A stretch of DNA of 60,763 nt from UBA11865 sp041570195 (lineage in GTDB: Bacteria; Chloroflexota; Anaerolineae; Promineifilales; Promineifilaceae): the NCBI GenBank assembly GCA_041570195.1, contig JBFFWQ010000022.1, positions 1 through 60,763 on the forward strand, written 5' to 3'. The first letter of the stretch is position 1. Each line of letters begins with the position of its first letter. Shown here piece after piece: positions 50,469 to 58,719 of this stretch. A program made the translations under genes and the position numbers. Below the pieces are notes generated by a model. The model was given only the letters and a program-made list of their open reading frames with translations. It did not search any database and was not told the origin of the DNA.

Positions 50469-50505
50469 AGCCTGTAAAGCCTGTGAATCCTGTCCAATTT
50501 CCTGA
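50469..50505 (+). repeat. 9-nt-period CCTGT repeat (copy 2)
   Basis: GCCTGTAAA GCCTGTGAA TCCTGTCCA and a last half unit, immediately before the tetR ribosome site. Related to 8578-8599 and 51706-51733. Confidence 0.65.
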
Positions 50506-50513
50506 GGAAAGAT

Positions 50514-51113
50514 ATGGCCCGACACAAAGAAGCTGAAAGAGAGAAGATAGCCGCCGGCACCCGCCGGGCTCTGCTAGACGCCGCCACCCAGGAGTTCGCC
50601 CGCGGCGGCTACGAGGCGGCCAATATCAACCGCATCTCCCTGGCGGCCGGTTTCGCCAAGGGCACCGTCTACAACTACTTTCCCAGCAAGCGGGCCTTGA
50701 TGCTGACCCTGATCGACGACATCGCCGCCGCCCACATAAATGCCATCATGGATAGGGTGGGGGAGATGGAAGATCCAGAAGAACGTCTTGAACGCTTCTT
50801 CGAAGCCGGCTTCGCCTGGGTCGTCGAGCAGACCGAACAGGCCCGGGTCATGATCACCGCTCTCTACGGACCGGACGAGGAGCTCAGAAACCACATGTAC
50901 CAGGCCTACCTGCCGCTATTCCAATTCGTGGCCGAACAGATAATCAGCCACGGCATCGATCGCGGCCGCTTCCGCCAGGTTGGCCCCATGGCCACCGCTG
51001 GCCTGCTGATGACCATCTACCTGGGCACCGCCTCCCAGACCGATGAAGCCGGCCGCACCTGGCTCGATCCCCAACAAGTATCCGACTTCGCCATCCACGC
51101 CTTGCGCGGCTGA
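50514..51113 (+). CDS. TetR/AcrR-family transcriptional regulator
   Basis: A 199-residue repressor. The N-terminal HTH is RRALLDAATQEFARGGYEAANINRISLAAGFAKGTVYNYFPSKRALML (residues 18-65), with the usual KGTVYNYFPSK signature. The C-terminal ligand domain has no diagnostic motif; the KxxAEREKIAAGTRR lead is typical. GAGGAAAG precedes ATG 50514. A palindrome overlapping the -10 box upstream points to autoregulation. The flavodoxin and transglutaminase genes follow in the same direction after 48 bp, and would be controlled with it. Its TGA stop lies within heptamer repeat tract e. Confidence 0.93.
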   Translation: MARHKEAEREKIAAGTRRALLDAATQEFARGGYEAANINRISLAAGFAKGTVYNYFPSKRALMLTLIDDIAAAHINAIMDRVGEMEDPEERLERFFEAGFAWVVEQTEQARVMITALYGPDEELRNHMYQAYLPLFQFVAEQIISHGIDRGRFRQVGPMATAGLLMTIYLGTASQTDEAGRTWLDPQQVSDFAIHALRG

Positions 51114-51140
51114 CGGCTGAAAGCTGACAGCTGATGGCTT
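51107..51140. repeat. degenerate heptamer repeat tract (tract e)
   Basis: Units GCTGACG GCTGAAA GCTGACA GCTGATG GCT begin at the end of tetR, whose TGA stop (51111-51113) is part of the first unit, and end 21 bp before the flavodoxin start. Confidence 0.8.
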
Positions 51141-51161
51141 TATTGATGAGGAGCTTAATTC

Positions 51162-51632
51162 ATGAACACCCTAATCGTCTATTTCTCGAAGTTCGGCCAC
51201 ACCCAGCGCATCGCCGAGACGATGGCCCAAAAGCTGAGCTCGGCCGGCGATCCACCGCGCCTGGTCAGCGCCGACCAACTGGACCCGGCCGATCTGCAAG
51301 AAGCCGACCTGGTCGTGATGGGCAGCCCAACCCACAATATGAATCTGCCCAAGGCGGTGCAGCCAGTGCTGGAAAGCCTGCCCCGGCGCTGCATGAAGGG
51401 TAAACAATTCGCCGCCTTCGACACCTCATACAAGATGAATTGGCTGCTGGCCCGCTTCACGGCCGCCCCGCGACTGAACCGTAAGCTACGCAAACTTGGC
51501 GGGGAACAGGCTATCCGGCCGGAGACCTTCTTCGTTGAAGCCCGCGAAGGGCCGTTATTCGAGGGCGAACTGGAGCGCGCCGGCGCCTGGGCCGCGTCTC
51601 TCAACGGCCGGCCAGAGAAGGAGCACGCCTGA
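51162..51632 (+). CDS. flavodoxin-domain protein
   Basis: A 156-residue flavodoxin. MNTLIVYFSKFGHTQRIAETMAQKL contains the FMN phosphate loop (SKFGHT), and ADLVVMGSPTHNMNLPKAV is the second FMN-contacting loop, followed by GKQFAAFDTSYKM. The C-terminal part is basic with LNRKLRKLGG, as in menaquinone-dependent protoporphyrinogen oxidase-like members. It carries electrons, partner unknown. GAGGAGC 8 nt upstream supports ATG 51162. Two bases separate its stop from the next gene, so they are co-transcribed, with tetR in front. Confidence 0.9.
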   Translation: MNTLIVYFSKFGHTQRIAETMAQKLSSAGDPPRLVSADQLDPADLQEADLVVMGSPTHNMNLPKAVQPVLESLPRRCMKGKQFAAFDTSYKMNWLLARFTAAPRLNRKLRKLGGEQAIRPETFFVEAREGPLFEGELERAGAWAASLNGRPEKEHA

Positions 51633-51634
51633 TC

Positions 51635-52306
51635 ATGTCGACGATTTTTGGTCATTCTCCAGCACAAAGTGAGAGCCGACAGGTCATTCCAGGCCATTCG
51701 ATCATCCTGTTTAGCCTGTTCATCCTGTCCCCTCTTTTTTTCATGCTGCCCGGCGCTCTGCGTCTGGGTAAACACCGGCCGACCTCGTTCGACGGCGTTG
51801 TGACTGTCGACGACGCCATCGCCGCTTGCCGGCGAACGCGCCTGAGGGGCTGGGCGCTGGTCGCCTTTGCTCAAAGGATGGTCTACCGCAAGTTCGCCAT
51901 CTATGGCACCCGGAACCTGTGGGATTCGCCGGCTCGCGCCTTTGAGCATGGTATCGGCTACTGCACCCAATACAACCTGGCTCTCAAGCAAATCCTCGAC
52001 GGGCTTGGCTTCGAAACACGGGCCGTCTTTTGTCTCAAGGTACGCGTTTTGGACGACGGCCGCTGGACCATGGGCCACACCTGGCTGCGGGTCACAATCG
52101 ACGGCGAGAAGCGGGACGTGTGCGCCGGCGGCTCGCAGAACGGGCCCGGGCGCAATCGATTCGCCCCCCTCTGGCCGGTCCTGCCCGGACCCAGGCCGCT
52201 CCTGTTCCTGACCCATCTGGGCCTGATCCTCTTCTGCGCCTTCGTCGAGTGGAAGGCCGTCCTAACCGGCCGCCCCGCGCCCTATTGGACCTACATCGAG
52301 CGCTGA
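51635..52306 (+). CDS. transglutaminase-like cysteine peptidase-fold protein with possibly repeat-derived N terminus
   Basis: A 223-residue protein with a transglutaminase-like triad: Cys110 in EHGIGYCTQYN, His148 in WTMGHTWLRV and Asp161 in EKRDVCAGG. The VDDAIAACRRTRLRGWALVAFAQRMVY region precedes it. A C-terminal hydrophobic helix (LLFLTHLGLILFCAF) may anchor the protein. Residues 24-36, IILFSLFILSPLF, are encoded by a 9-nt-period intergenic repeat (51706-51733), so either the repeat was captured as coding DNA or translation begins later, at Met37 (base 51743). Substrate unknown; the fold includes proteases, amidases and cross-linkers. Confidence 0.8.
   Translation: MSTIFGHSPAQSESRQVIPGHSIILFSLFILSPLFFMLPGALRLGKHRPTSFDGVVTVDDAIAACRRTRLRGWALVAFAQRMVYRKFAIYGTRNLWDSPARAFEHGIGYCTQYNLALKQILDGLGFETRAVFCLKVRVLDDGRWTMGHTWLRVTIDGEKRDVCAGGSQNGPGRNRFAPLWPVLPGPRPLLFLTHLGLILFCAFVEWKAVLTGRPAPYWTYIER
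51706..51733 (+). repeat. 9-nt-period CCTGT repeat (copy 3), inside a predicted coding region
   Basis: ATCCTGTTT AGCCTGTTC ATCCTGTCC at exact 9-nt spacing. The period is a multiple of three, so it keeps the frame and encodes a hydrophobic stretch at the start of the transglutaminase-like gene. Confidence 0.7.
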
Positions 52307-52532
52307 CAAACATTTCCCCGGTAACTGTTAGCACATTCTCCGGGGAGCAAGTGAGTTTCGCCGGCCGCAATCGCCGTTGCCCGGTTTGGCAAACCGGTGC
52401 GGGCTACCATCCCGCGCAGGAAAAGGGTCGCAGAATGCCTCCTGTTTCTTTGCTGAACACCAGTAAGTTTCCAGGCAAATTCCCAAGCTGTGCAATTTGC
52501 AGGCCCACTGCCCCTTGTCCACTCGCCACTGT

Positions 52533-53348
52533 TCACTCCCCCGCCTTGCGCGCCTGCAGCGAAAACAAAAACGGAATGATGCCATGCTGGCCGGCCGGCA
52601 AGCGCCACCAACCGTCTTCCCCTTGCTCCATGAACGGGAACTTCGCTCGGGCCGCGAAGGGAAACTCATGCAGAAACTCGATCTTCAGTCCGGCGTCTAT
52701 TAACGAGCCGATCACCTCGCCGAGACTATGATCCCAGACATATTGCACGCCGGCCGCCCCCTCGCCGTCGGTGGCATAGGATCCTGTCACCTCGATCCGC
52801 TGCGGTTCCTCCGAAAAGAAATAGGAGCGCTCGGCCCTGATCTGCCCATCAGGCTTGGCCCGGAACATGCGGAAGAAAGGGTGGTCTTCGACGATATAGA
52901 AGATGCCGCCGGGCTTGAGAAAGTGAGCGATAATTTCCCCCCAGCGCCCCAAATCTGGCAGCCCATGCAAGACGCCATACGATGTGAAAACGATATCAAA
53001 CTTACCAGTCAGGACGCTGGGCAAGTCATAAATATCGGATTGGTAAAACTGGGCCGGAATAGCCAGTTCTTCGCTGAGCGACCGGGCCAGGGTGATGGCA
53101 TTTTGCGAGAAATCAACGCCCGTGACGATGGCTCCGCGACGCGCCCAGGCCAGCGTATCCAGGCCGAAGTGGCACTGCAAGTGCAAAAGGGTCTTCCCAT
53201 CTACATCCCCTAGTTCGGAGAGTTCAATGGACCGCAACCGGTCATTTCCGGCCTTGAAACCCGCCAGATCATAGAACTCAGACTTCTGATGTTCAAGGGT
53301 CAGTTGATCCCAACGCCTCTGATTGGCTTGAAGATATTCAGTCATCAT
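52533..53348 (-). CDS. class I SAM-dependent methyltransferase
   Basis: A 271-residue methyltransferase: LQANQRRWDQLTLEHQKSEFYDLAGFKAG, motif I LLHLQCHFGLDTLAWARRGA, VTGVDFSQNAITLA, YQSDIYDLP, FDIVFTSYGVLHGLPDLGRW and HFLKPGGIFYIVEDHPFF. The HLQCHFGLDTLAWARRGA motif I is a recognisable subgroup of uncharacterised enzymes. The start (ATG 53348 or 53345) overlaps the stop of the MaoC gene by 8-11 bases, so the pair is translationally coupled. The acceptor is unknown. Confidence 0.9.
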   Translation of the reverse strand: MMTEYLQANQRRWDQLTLEHQKSEFYDLAGFKAGNDRLRSIELSELGDVDGKTLLHLQCHFGLDTLAWARRGAIVTGVDFSQNAITLARSLSEELAIPAQFYQSDIYDLPSVLTGKFDIVFTSYGVLHGLPDLGRWGEIIAHFLKPGGIFYIVEDHPFFRMFRAKPDGQIRAERSYFFSEEPQRIEVTGSYATDGEGAAGVQYVWDHSLGEVIGSLIDAGLKIEFLHEFPFAARAKFPFMEQGEDGWWRLPAGQHGIIPFLFSLQARKAGE

Positions 53349-53784
53349 TCACTTGTCGACCGTCGGACGCCTGCCAGGCTGCCGCCGGCGAAAACGTATA
53401 ACACCAGGCCTCGCCTTCCAACACCGTCTCGCCCTCCTGTTGGCTGATGCGCACGCCAAGTTGGGTCACCGGCTTGCTGGCGTGGACCTTCAGCACTTCC
53501 ACCTCGGCCGTGATCGTATCGCCGATATAGACCGGTGCGGTGAATTGCCACTCCTGATTCAAGAACACCGTGCCCGGTCCCGGCAAGTCCATGGCCACTA
53601 GCGCGTGCAGCAGGCCGGTGGTGATTCCCCCTTGGGCCACCAGCCGGCCGAACTTCGTCCCGGCCGCGAACGCCTCGTCGAAATGCAGCGGGTTCCGATC
53701 GCCGGTCATCTGGGCAAACATCTCCACATGCTCGGCCGTCACCTGCATCGAGCGACTGGCCTTCTGTCCTTCCTTCAAATCCAT
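53338..53784 (-). CDS. MaoC-like hot-dog fold dehydratase
   Basis: A 148-residue MaoC/R-specific enoyl-CoA hydratase-like protein. The hydratase motif MTGDRNPLHFDEAFA (Asp29, Asn31, His34) and the hot-dog helix FGRLVAQGGITTGLLHALVAMDLPGPGTV are clear, followed by FLNQEWQFTAPVYIGDTITAEVEVL. Such enzymes hydrate trans-2-enoyl-CoA or hydroxyacyl thioesters. ATG 53784 has an excellent AGGAGG site 6 nt upstream. It is co-transcribed with the methyltransferase that overlaps its stop. Confidence 0.93.
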   Translation of the reverse strand: MDLKEGQKASRSMQVTAEHVEMFAQMTGDRNPLHFDEAFAAGTKFGRLVAQGGITTGLLHALVAMDLPGPGTVFLNQEWQFTAPVYIGDTITAEVEVLKVHASKPVTQLGVRISQQEGETVLEGEAWCYTFSPAAAWQASDGRQVNDD

Positions 53785-53941
53785 AACAACCTCCTGTTCC
53801 CCCTATCGTAGCATATAGCTCCGGCTGGCGCGTCCAACAATAGCGCCGCTTCGTATACCTCTCTGGACGACCTTCTCAAAGCCCACCCAGACATCATGTA
53901 ACCAAATTGACCTGACGTTCGCCCAAAAGGTTAGAGACATC

Positions 53942-54099
53942 ATGCTCAGTGAACAAGAATTGTTAACAGCGCTGCGTCGCCGCGATGGCGATGCATTTAC
54001 GCTCCTATTCGAGACCTATTCGGCAAGCGCACCATTCCGGCCGCGCGACGGCAACGCTTATTTGACCAGCTTCAAGATGCTTTTTTGAAACGGGAATGA
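53942..54099 (+). pseudogene. internally deleted ECF sigma-factor remnant
   Basis: ATG 53942 starts MLSEQELLTALRRRDGDAF and TLLFETYSA, the first helices of an ECF sigma-70 factor. After a short unrelated junction the sequence resumes, in another frame, as KRTIPAARRQRLFDQLQDAF-LKRE and a stop at 54097-54099, resembling a sigma-factor C terminus. The whole sigma-2/sigma-4 core is lost. The first frame itself ends at 54088. Surrounding bases 53785-53941 and 54100-54122 show nothing else. Confidence 0.6.
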
Positions 54100-54122
54100 A
54101 GCGAGAGGTCGGCAAGTTGTAA

Positions 54123-54153
54123 ATAAAAAAGGACGGCCTTTGCAGCCGTCCTT
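54123..54153 (-). terminator. rho-independent terminator of the CHRD gene
   Basis: On the minus strand AAGGACGGC-tgcaaag-GCCGTCCTT (54129-54153) makes a 9-bp perfect stem followed by TTTTATTT. It lies 56 bp beyond the CHRD gene's stop. Confidence 0.88.
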
Positions 54154-54208
54154 GACGAAGTTGGGGGCGCTCGCTGTGCAAGACTTTATTTTTTGAACTG
54201 CGGCCTGC

Positions 54209-54679
54209 TTAGGGGCTGATTGTGACCTGACCGCGGATCTCGCCAGGGGGCACATCAGTCGTGTGGACGTTGACGTAAGCCCGATTCTCGGCAATCGCAT
54301 CCATCAGAGCATCTACCTGGCCATCGCTCAGCGTTACCGAACCTTTTGCCGGATTGCCGGGTCCTCCACAATCGGCGACCGGAATTGGCGGCGGGCCAAA
54401 GGCGCCACAAAGAGAAATGACGGGTGGGCCGTTGCCGCCCGGGTCATTGGAAAAGTGAATGTGGGCTGCCAGCGTGTCGCCATTCAATTTGGACACCGGC
54501 ATGATGAAATTAAGTTCGTTTTGGTCGAGGCGAAAATTAGCCTGGCCTTGCCCTTGGCTGTCGACGTTGGGTGCGGCCGTCATGTGAGCCCTGAAGTTCA
54601 CGGGGTGTGCGGCAACAGAACCGGCAATCGCCAGCAGAGTTATCAGCAGCAAGGCTATGACAACAGATGGTTTCTTCAT
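54209..54679 (-). CDS. secreted CHRD-domain protein
   Basis: A 156-residue exported protein. The signal peptide is MKKPSVVIALLLITLLAIAGSVAA, followed by a CHRD-type beta-sandwich: FRAHMTAAPNVDSQGQGQAN, LNFIMPVSKLNGDTLAAHIHFS, GPPVISLCG and the closing YVNVHTTDVPPGEIRGQV. CHRD domains (chordin-like) occur in extracellular bacterial proteins, and conserved His residues (AAHIHF, NVHTTD) may bind metal. One disulfide between the two cysteines is possible. AAGGAGAG 6 nt before ATG 54679 and a good terminator make it a single-gene unit. Confidence 0.92.
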   Translation of the reverse strand: MKKPSVVIALLLITLLAIAGSVAAHPVNFRAHMTAAPNVDSQGQGQANFRLDQNELNFIMPVSKLNGDTLAAHIHFSNDPGGNGPPVISLCGAFGPPPIPVADCGGPGNPAKGSVTLSDGQVDALMDAIAENRAYVNVHTTDVPPGEIRGQVTISP

Positions 54680-54933
54680 GATCTCTCCTTATTTATTCCA
54701 GAACTGGTTTGATTCTCGGAGCGTCCCATCGCTTCCTTCTGATCACATATACGCATCCAGGTCACTACTGGATGACCATCCTGGAATCAGACATCTTTGA
54801 TGTTGTTGGAGTGCCCGTCCCGGCGGCGAGAAAAACTAACTGAAAAGAAGCCGGCGAGATTTGTAACCAACCGCGAGTTGTTCCGTCTAAAGAGCAATCA
54901 GTCACAGAAAAATAGTTAACATGGAGAACAATC

Positions 54934-55137
54934 ATGACTAAGAATATGGGAACCGTCGATCGCATCATCCGTTTCATCTTCGCCGTTGCGGTGGGAGTTC
55001 TTTACTTTACTGGCTCTATTTATGGCACATTGGCCATCATCCTGGGCGTTCTGGCGGCCGTATTCCTGCTGACCAGCATCATCGGCTACTGCCCACTGTA
55101 TGGGCCGTTCAAATTGTCGACGATTAGAAAATCGTAG
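54934..55137 (+). CDS. DUF2892 (YgaP-like) small membrane protein
   Basis: A 67-residue membrane protein: NMGTVDRIIRFIFAVAVGVLYF, GTLAIILGVLAAVFLLTSIIGYCPLYGPF. The N-terminal M-G-T-V-D-R-I-I-R and the GYCPLYxPF end define DUF2892, often fused to rhodanese domains as in YgaP. It consists of two short helices and probably supports a sulfur or thiol partner in the membrane. GGAG before ATG 54934 is adequate. No rhodanese is adjacent here. Confidence 0.92.
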   Translation: MTKNMGTVDRIIRFIFAVAVGVLYFTGSIYGTLAIILGVLAAVFLLTSIIGYCPLYGPFKLSTIRKS

Positions 55138-55357
55138 AGTTGGCTGCCAGTCAGCGTCTGAGCGAATAACAACGGCAAGAGCTACAAGCAGTAGAAATAG
55201 GAAGACGAGTGATTTTATTATGCTGGTCATTGCGCTTTTCCTGTTCAAATAATCTGGTGGATCTATTCTGCGCTGCCGCCAAATTACTGTGCCCGCCAAA
55301 CTGACGTGGTGGTCAAACTGACGTGCTCGTCAGTATGATACTGGGCTAAAGGGGAAG

Positions 55358-58303
55358 TCAAACAGCCTCATCTTCGCCAGACAAGACCAGGGCATAAACC
55401 ACCGCCTGCTCGGTAGACATGCTTCGGCCTGAGTGCCAGGCCGTGTCAAAGGCTTCCGGGCCCAGCATTTGGCGAGTCTGGGCGGTATATTCGTCAATCT
55501 CCACCCGGTCGGCCGGCTGCAAAGTGATAGCCATTCTCTCAAAAATCCCGGCCGACGCGCCCAAGAGCCTGGCCGCCTGCTCAGACCGGCCCAACGAGGC
55601 CAGGGGTCCGGCCAGCATCGACAGGGCGATAGCGCTATGGTATTCCAGCTTTAGCTCGTGCAGCAGGGCCAGACCCGCCAGGCAACAACTTTCTGCCTGT
55701 CCGAAGTCCTCTTGACCCTGGGCGACATATCCTAGATTGAGCAAGGCGATCGCCTCCCGGCGCTTGTTACCCGTTTCGCGGCAGATGGCCAGGGAGGATT
55801 CATAAGCCGCCCTGGCCCGCTCGAGATCGCCCACCAGGCGATTCAATTCGCCAAGCTGGTTATAAGCCCAGGCCAGCCCGGCCTGGTCGCCGGATTCACG
55901 GAACAAATCCAGGGCTTTTTCGCACAACGGGATACCGTCACGATAAGTCTCGGGCCGGATGGTGGCATGAGCGCTAAGCCAAAACAACGCCCAGGCCCAA
56001 TTGACCTTGTCACCCGTTTCCCGGGCAATGGCCAATGCTTGTTTGTTCCAACGCTTGCCGCTGATGTGATCGCCGGTGGCAAAGGCTAGCATGCCGGCGC
56101 CATTCAATACCTTGGCCCGGAATCCAGGCGAGGTATCATCCTCCTCCAGCTGGGTCAGGGCCCACTTAATCCACTTTTCCCCCTCAGACATCGGCCCTTC
56201 ATAATACCAAAACTCGGCCAACGCCCCGGCCAGGCGCAAGCCCGTTTCTGGATCGCTGCCTTCGCGAGCCCAGCCCAGGACCGCGCGCAGATTATCGTAC
56301 TCGGTCCTCAGACGAGCCGACCACCGTTCCTGGTCCGGTCCGCGTAATTCCGGCTCGGCCCGTTCAGCTAACTCGACAAAATAAGCGGCATGCCGGCCGC
56401 TCAAAGCAGCCTCTTCGCCGCTTTGAGCCAATCTTCCCCGGGCATAAGTGTAGATCGTCTTCAGGAAAAGAAAGCGCGGCGTCCCATCTGGTTCGTCAAC
56501 CCGTCGCAGCAAGCTCTTGTTCAACAAGGATTCGATTCCGTCCGTCACCACCAATTCAAGACCAGGCTGGCACACGGTCTGGGCGGCCTCCAGTTCGCGA
56601 CCGCCCCGGAAAACAGCCAGCCGGGCAAACAGCTTCTTCTCATCGTCCTCCAGCAGGTCATAGCTCCAGCCGATCGTCGCCCGCAATGTCCGGTGCCTGG
56701 CGGCCAGGTCGCGCGGGCCGCCGGATATAGCGTCGAGTGAATTTTCGACCTGGGATAGCAGATAACCAAGGTCGAAGGCCTTAGTACGCGCCGCAGCAAG
56801 CTCGATGGCCAGGGGCAGGCCATCCAGGCGGGCGCAGATTTGTGCCACCTCTCGGGCATTCTTCTTCGTCAGCCGGAAGTTTGGGTTGCTCAACTGGGCA
56901 TGACGCACAAAAAGGGCCACGGACTCATAATCAGCCAGGCCAGCCGTCGGTCCCGATGGATCAGGTACAGACAGCGGCGGCACCGGGTACTCTTGCTCGC
57001 CGTAGACATTTAGTATCTCGCGGCTGGTCACTAGGATGTCCAGTTGAGGCAGGGCGTTCATGAGCTCGCCCACGGACGGCGCGGTGGCCATGACCTGTTC
57101 GAAGTTATCCAGCAACAAAAGGCAGCGCCGGCTCACCAGGTGATCGATGATACTATCTACCGGCGAACGGGCCGGCCCTTCTTTGAGCCCCAACGTCCGA
57201 GCGATGCGGCCGGCGACCAGGTCAGGAACGGAGATGGGCGCCAGGTCGACAAAAAATACGCCGTCCCGATAATAATCTACCAGGGCTCGGGCCGCCTGCA
57301 AGGCCAGGCGCGTCTTGCCCACGCCGCCCGGCCCGGTGAGCGTCACCAGATGATGCCCGGGCCGGCGGAATAGGCCAATAACTTCGGCCAATTGCGCTTC
57401 GCGGCCAATGAACGGCGTCGGCCGATCAGGTAAGCTGCTGGCGATAGCCGGCCGCGAGGGCGCGGGGAACTCGAAAGCCTGTCCTCGTTTGATAGCCTCC
57501 AGGGACACGCCCACCAGACGGATCGAAGACAGCCGCCCGGTTCGTTCTTTGACCAGCATCAGCTCGACCAGTCGAGCGAGGTCGCGCGACAGCTCCGGCC
57601 GCACTTCGTCCAGGGGCGGCGGCGATTCATTCAAGATGGCGCTGATCAGCCCGGCCGTATTATCACTTTCAAAAGGTAGCCGGCCGGCCAGCATCTCATA
57701 CAGCATGACCCCAAAAGACCAGATATCGGCCCGTTCGTCCACCTCTTGACCACGAAAAGCTTCAGGCGGAATATAGGCCAACGTTCCGGCGAACCCGCCT
57801 GGTTGGGAAAGGGTCGTGCGCTGCACGTAATGGGCCACGCCAAAGTCGCTGAGCTGGGGCGTGCCATCTTGCGAGAGCAGGACATTCTGTGGCTTCAGGT
57901 CGCGGTGGACGATGCCCAGGCGATGGGTGCGGGTCAGGGCATCGGCCAGGTCCAGCCCGATCTCCAGGACGCGTTCGACCGGCAATTGCGGCTGCTTGCG
58001 CAACAATTCGTCCAGCGAGTCGCCTTCAACGTAGTCCATGACCAGGTAGTACACGCCGTCCTGCTCGATCACGTCCAGCCAATTGACGATATTGGGATGA
58101 TCCAACTGGCGCAGGGCGTCGCCTTCACGCAGGAAACGCTCCAGCAGGGTGGGGCGTTCATCAACTATCTCCGGCCTGAGGACTTTAATGGCCACCGGCC
58201 GCTCCGTCTGCCGATCCAGGCCACGATAAACCGGCCCGATCATCCCCTGGGCGATGAGGCTGGTGATGGTATAGCGATCCCCGATAAGCGAAACTTCATT
58301 CAT
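55358..58303 (-). CDS. Ser/Thr protein kinase-NB-ARC ATPase-TPR regulator
   Basis: A 981-residue three-part protein. Residues 10-270 are a Hanks-type kinase with VAIK (37-40), HRDLKPQN (133-140), DFG (153-155) and YIPPEAF activation-loop region; the first Gly of the glycine loop is Ala (IAQGMIGPVYRG). Residues about 295-560 are an NB-ARC/AAA ATPase with Walker A GPGGVGKT (324-331) and LLLLDNFEQV, and residues 600-970 are TPR repeats. The layout is a typical signal-transducing STAND protein with a kinase head, target unknown. ATG 58303 is close to the divergent HIT-like gene (15 bp between), and the ribosome site is poor. Confidence 0.93.
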   Translation of the reverse strand: MNEVSLIGDRYTITSLIAQGMIGPVYRGLDRQTERPVAIKVLRPEIVDERPTLLERFLREGDALRQLDHPNIVNWLDVIEQDGVYYLVMDYVEGDSLDELLRKQPQLPVERVLEIGLDLADALTRTHRLGIVHRDLKPQNVLLSQDGTPQLSDFGVAHYVQRTTLSQPGGFAGTLAYIPPEAFRGQEVDERADIWSFGVMLYEMLAGRLPFESDNTAGLISAILNESPPPLDEVRPELSRDLARLVELMLVKERTGRLSSIRLVGVSLEAIKRGQAFEFPAPSRPAIASSLPDRPTPFIGREAQLAEVIGLFRRPGHHLVTLTGPGGVGKTRLALQAARALVDYYRDGVFFVDLAPISVPDLVAGRIARTLGLKEGPARSPVDSIIDHLVSRRCLLLLDNFEQVMATAPSVGELMNALPQLDILVTSREILNVYGEQEYPVPPLSVPDPSGPTAGLADYESVALFVRHAQLSNPNFRLTKKNAREVAQICARLDGLPLAIELAAARTKAFDLGYLLSQVENSLDAISGGPRDLAARHRTLRATIGWSYDLLEDDEKKLFARLAVFRGGRELEAAQTVCQPGLELVVTDGIESLLNKSLLRRVDEPDGTPRFLFLKTIYTYARGRLAQSGEEAALSGRHAAYFVELAERAEPELRGPDQERWSARLRTEYDNLRAVLGWAREGSDPETGLRLAGALAEFWYYEGPMSEGEKWIKWALTQLEEDDTSPGFRAKVLNGAGMLAFATGDHISGKRWNKQALAIARETGDKVNWAWALFWLSAHATIRPETYRDGIPLCEKALDLFRESGDQAGLAWAYNQLGELNRLVGDLERARAAYESSLAICRETGNKRREAIALLNLGYVAQGQEDFGQAESCCLAGLALLHELKLEYHSAIALSMLAGPLASLGRSEQAARLLGASAGIFERMAITLQPADRVEIDEYTAQTRQMLGPEAFDTAWHSGRSMSTEQAVVYALVLSGEDEAV

Positions 58304-58318
58304 AGCCGATATTAGAAG

Positions 58319-58702
58319 ATGCTACCAACCAGCTGGGACCCTGGCAAGGTATGCGTCGTTCACCTGAAACGGCATACAGGCGACCTGGCCGATCTCACCC
58401 AGGAAGAAACCCTGGAATCGCTGGCCCTGCTCCGAACCCATGAAACAGCCGTACGTTCGACCCTTGGCGCGACGATGTTCAACTGGTCCTGCCACATGAA
58501 CCACGCCTATCGCCAGCGGCCGCCCAACCCCCACATTCACTGGTGGGCCGTCCCGCGCTACGACCGTCCGGTGGCCATAGGCGGCCGGATCTTCGAAAAT
58601 ACCCAATTCGGCGAATCCGACGATCACGCCAGATGGCATAAACTACCGTCCGCGCTTCACCAACAAATAACGCACCGAATCCATCAAGCCATCTCGCCCT
58701 GA
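58319..58702 (+). CDS. HIT-superfamily-like protein
   Basis: A 127-residue protein of the HIT fold: WDPGKVCVVHLKRHTGDLADLTQEE, FNWSCHMNHAYRQRPPNPHIHWWAVPRYDRPV. The nucleotide-binding histidine triad is PHIHWW, lacking the third His of HxHxHxx. Members hydrolyse nucleotide-X compounds such as Ap4A, but a degenerate triad reduces certainty. The N terminus is about 20 residues shorter than most relatives and starts 15 bp from the divergent kinase gene; either the start is elsewhere or the gene lost its 5' end. Its promoter would have to lie within the kinase coding region. Confidence 0.75.
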   Translation: MLPTSWDPGKVCVVHLKRHTGDLADLTQEETLESLALLRTHETAVRSTLGATMFNWSCHMNHAYRQRPPNPHIHWWAVPRYDRPVAIGGRIFENTQFGESDDHARWHKLPSALHQQITHRIHQAISP

Positions 58703-58719
58703 GCACTCGGCTCCAGCCC

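Noticed and set aside
51179..52216. 345-codon minus-strand frame across flavodoxin and transglutaminase genes
   Set aside because: Both plus-strand genes have clear domains and ribosome sites; the long antisense frame has none.
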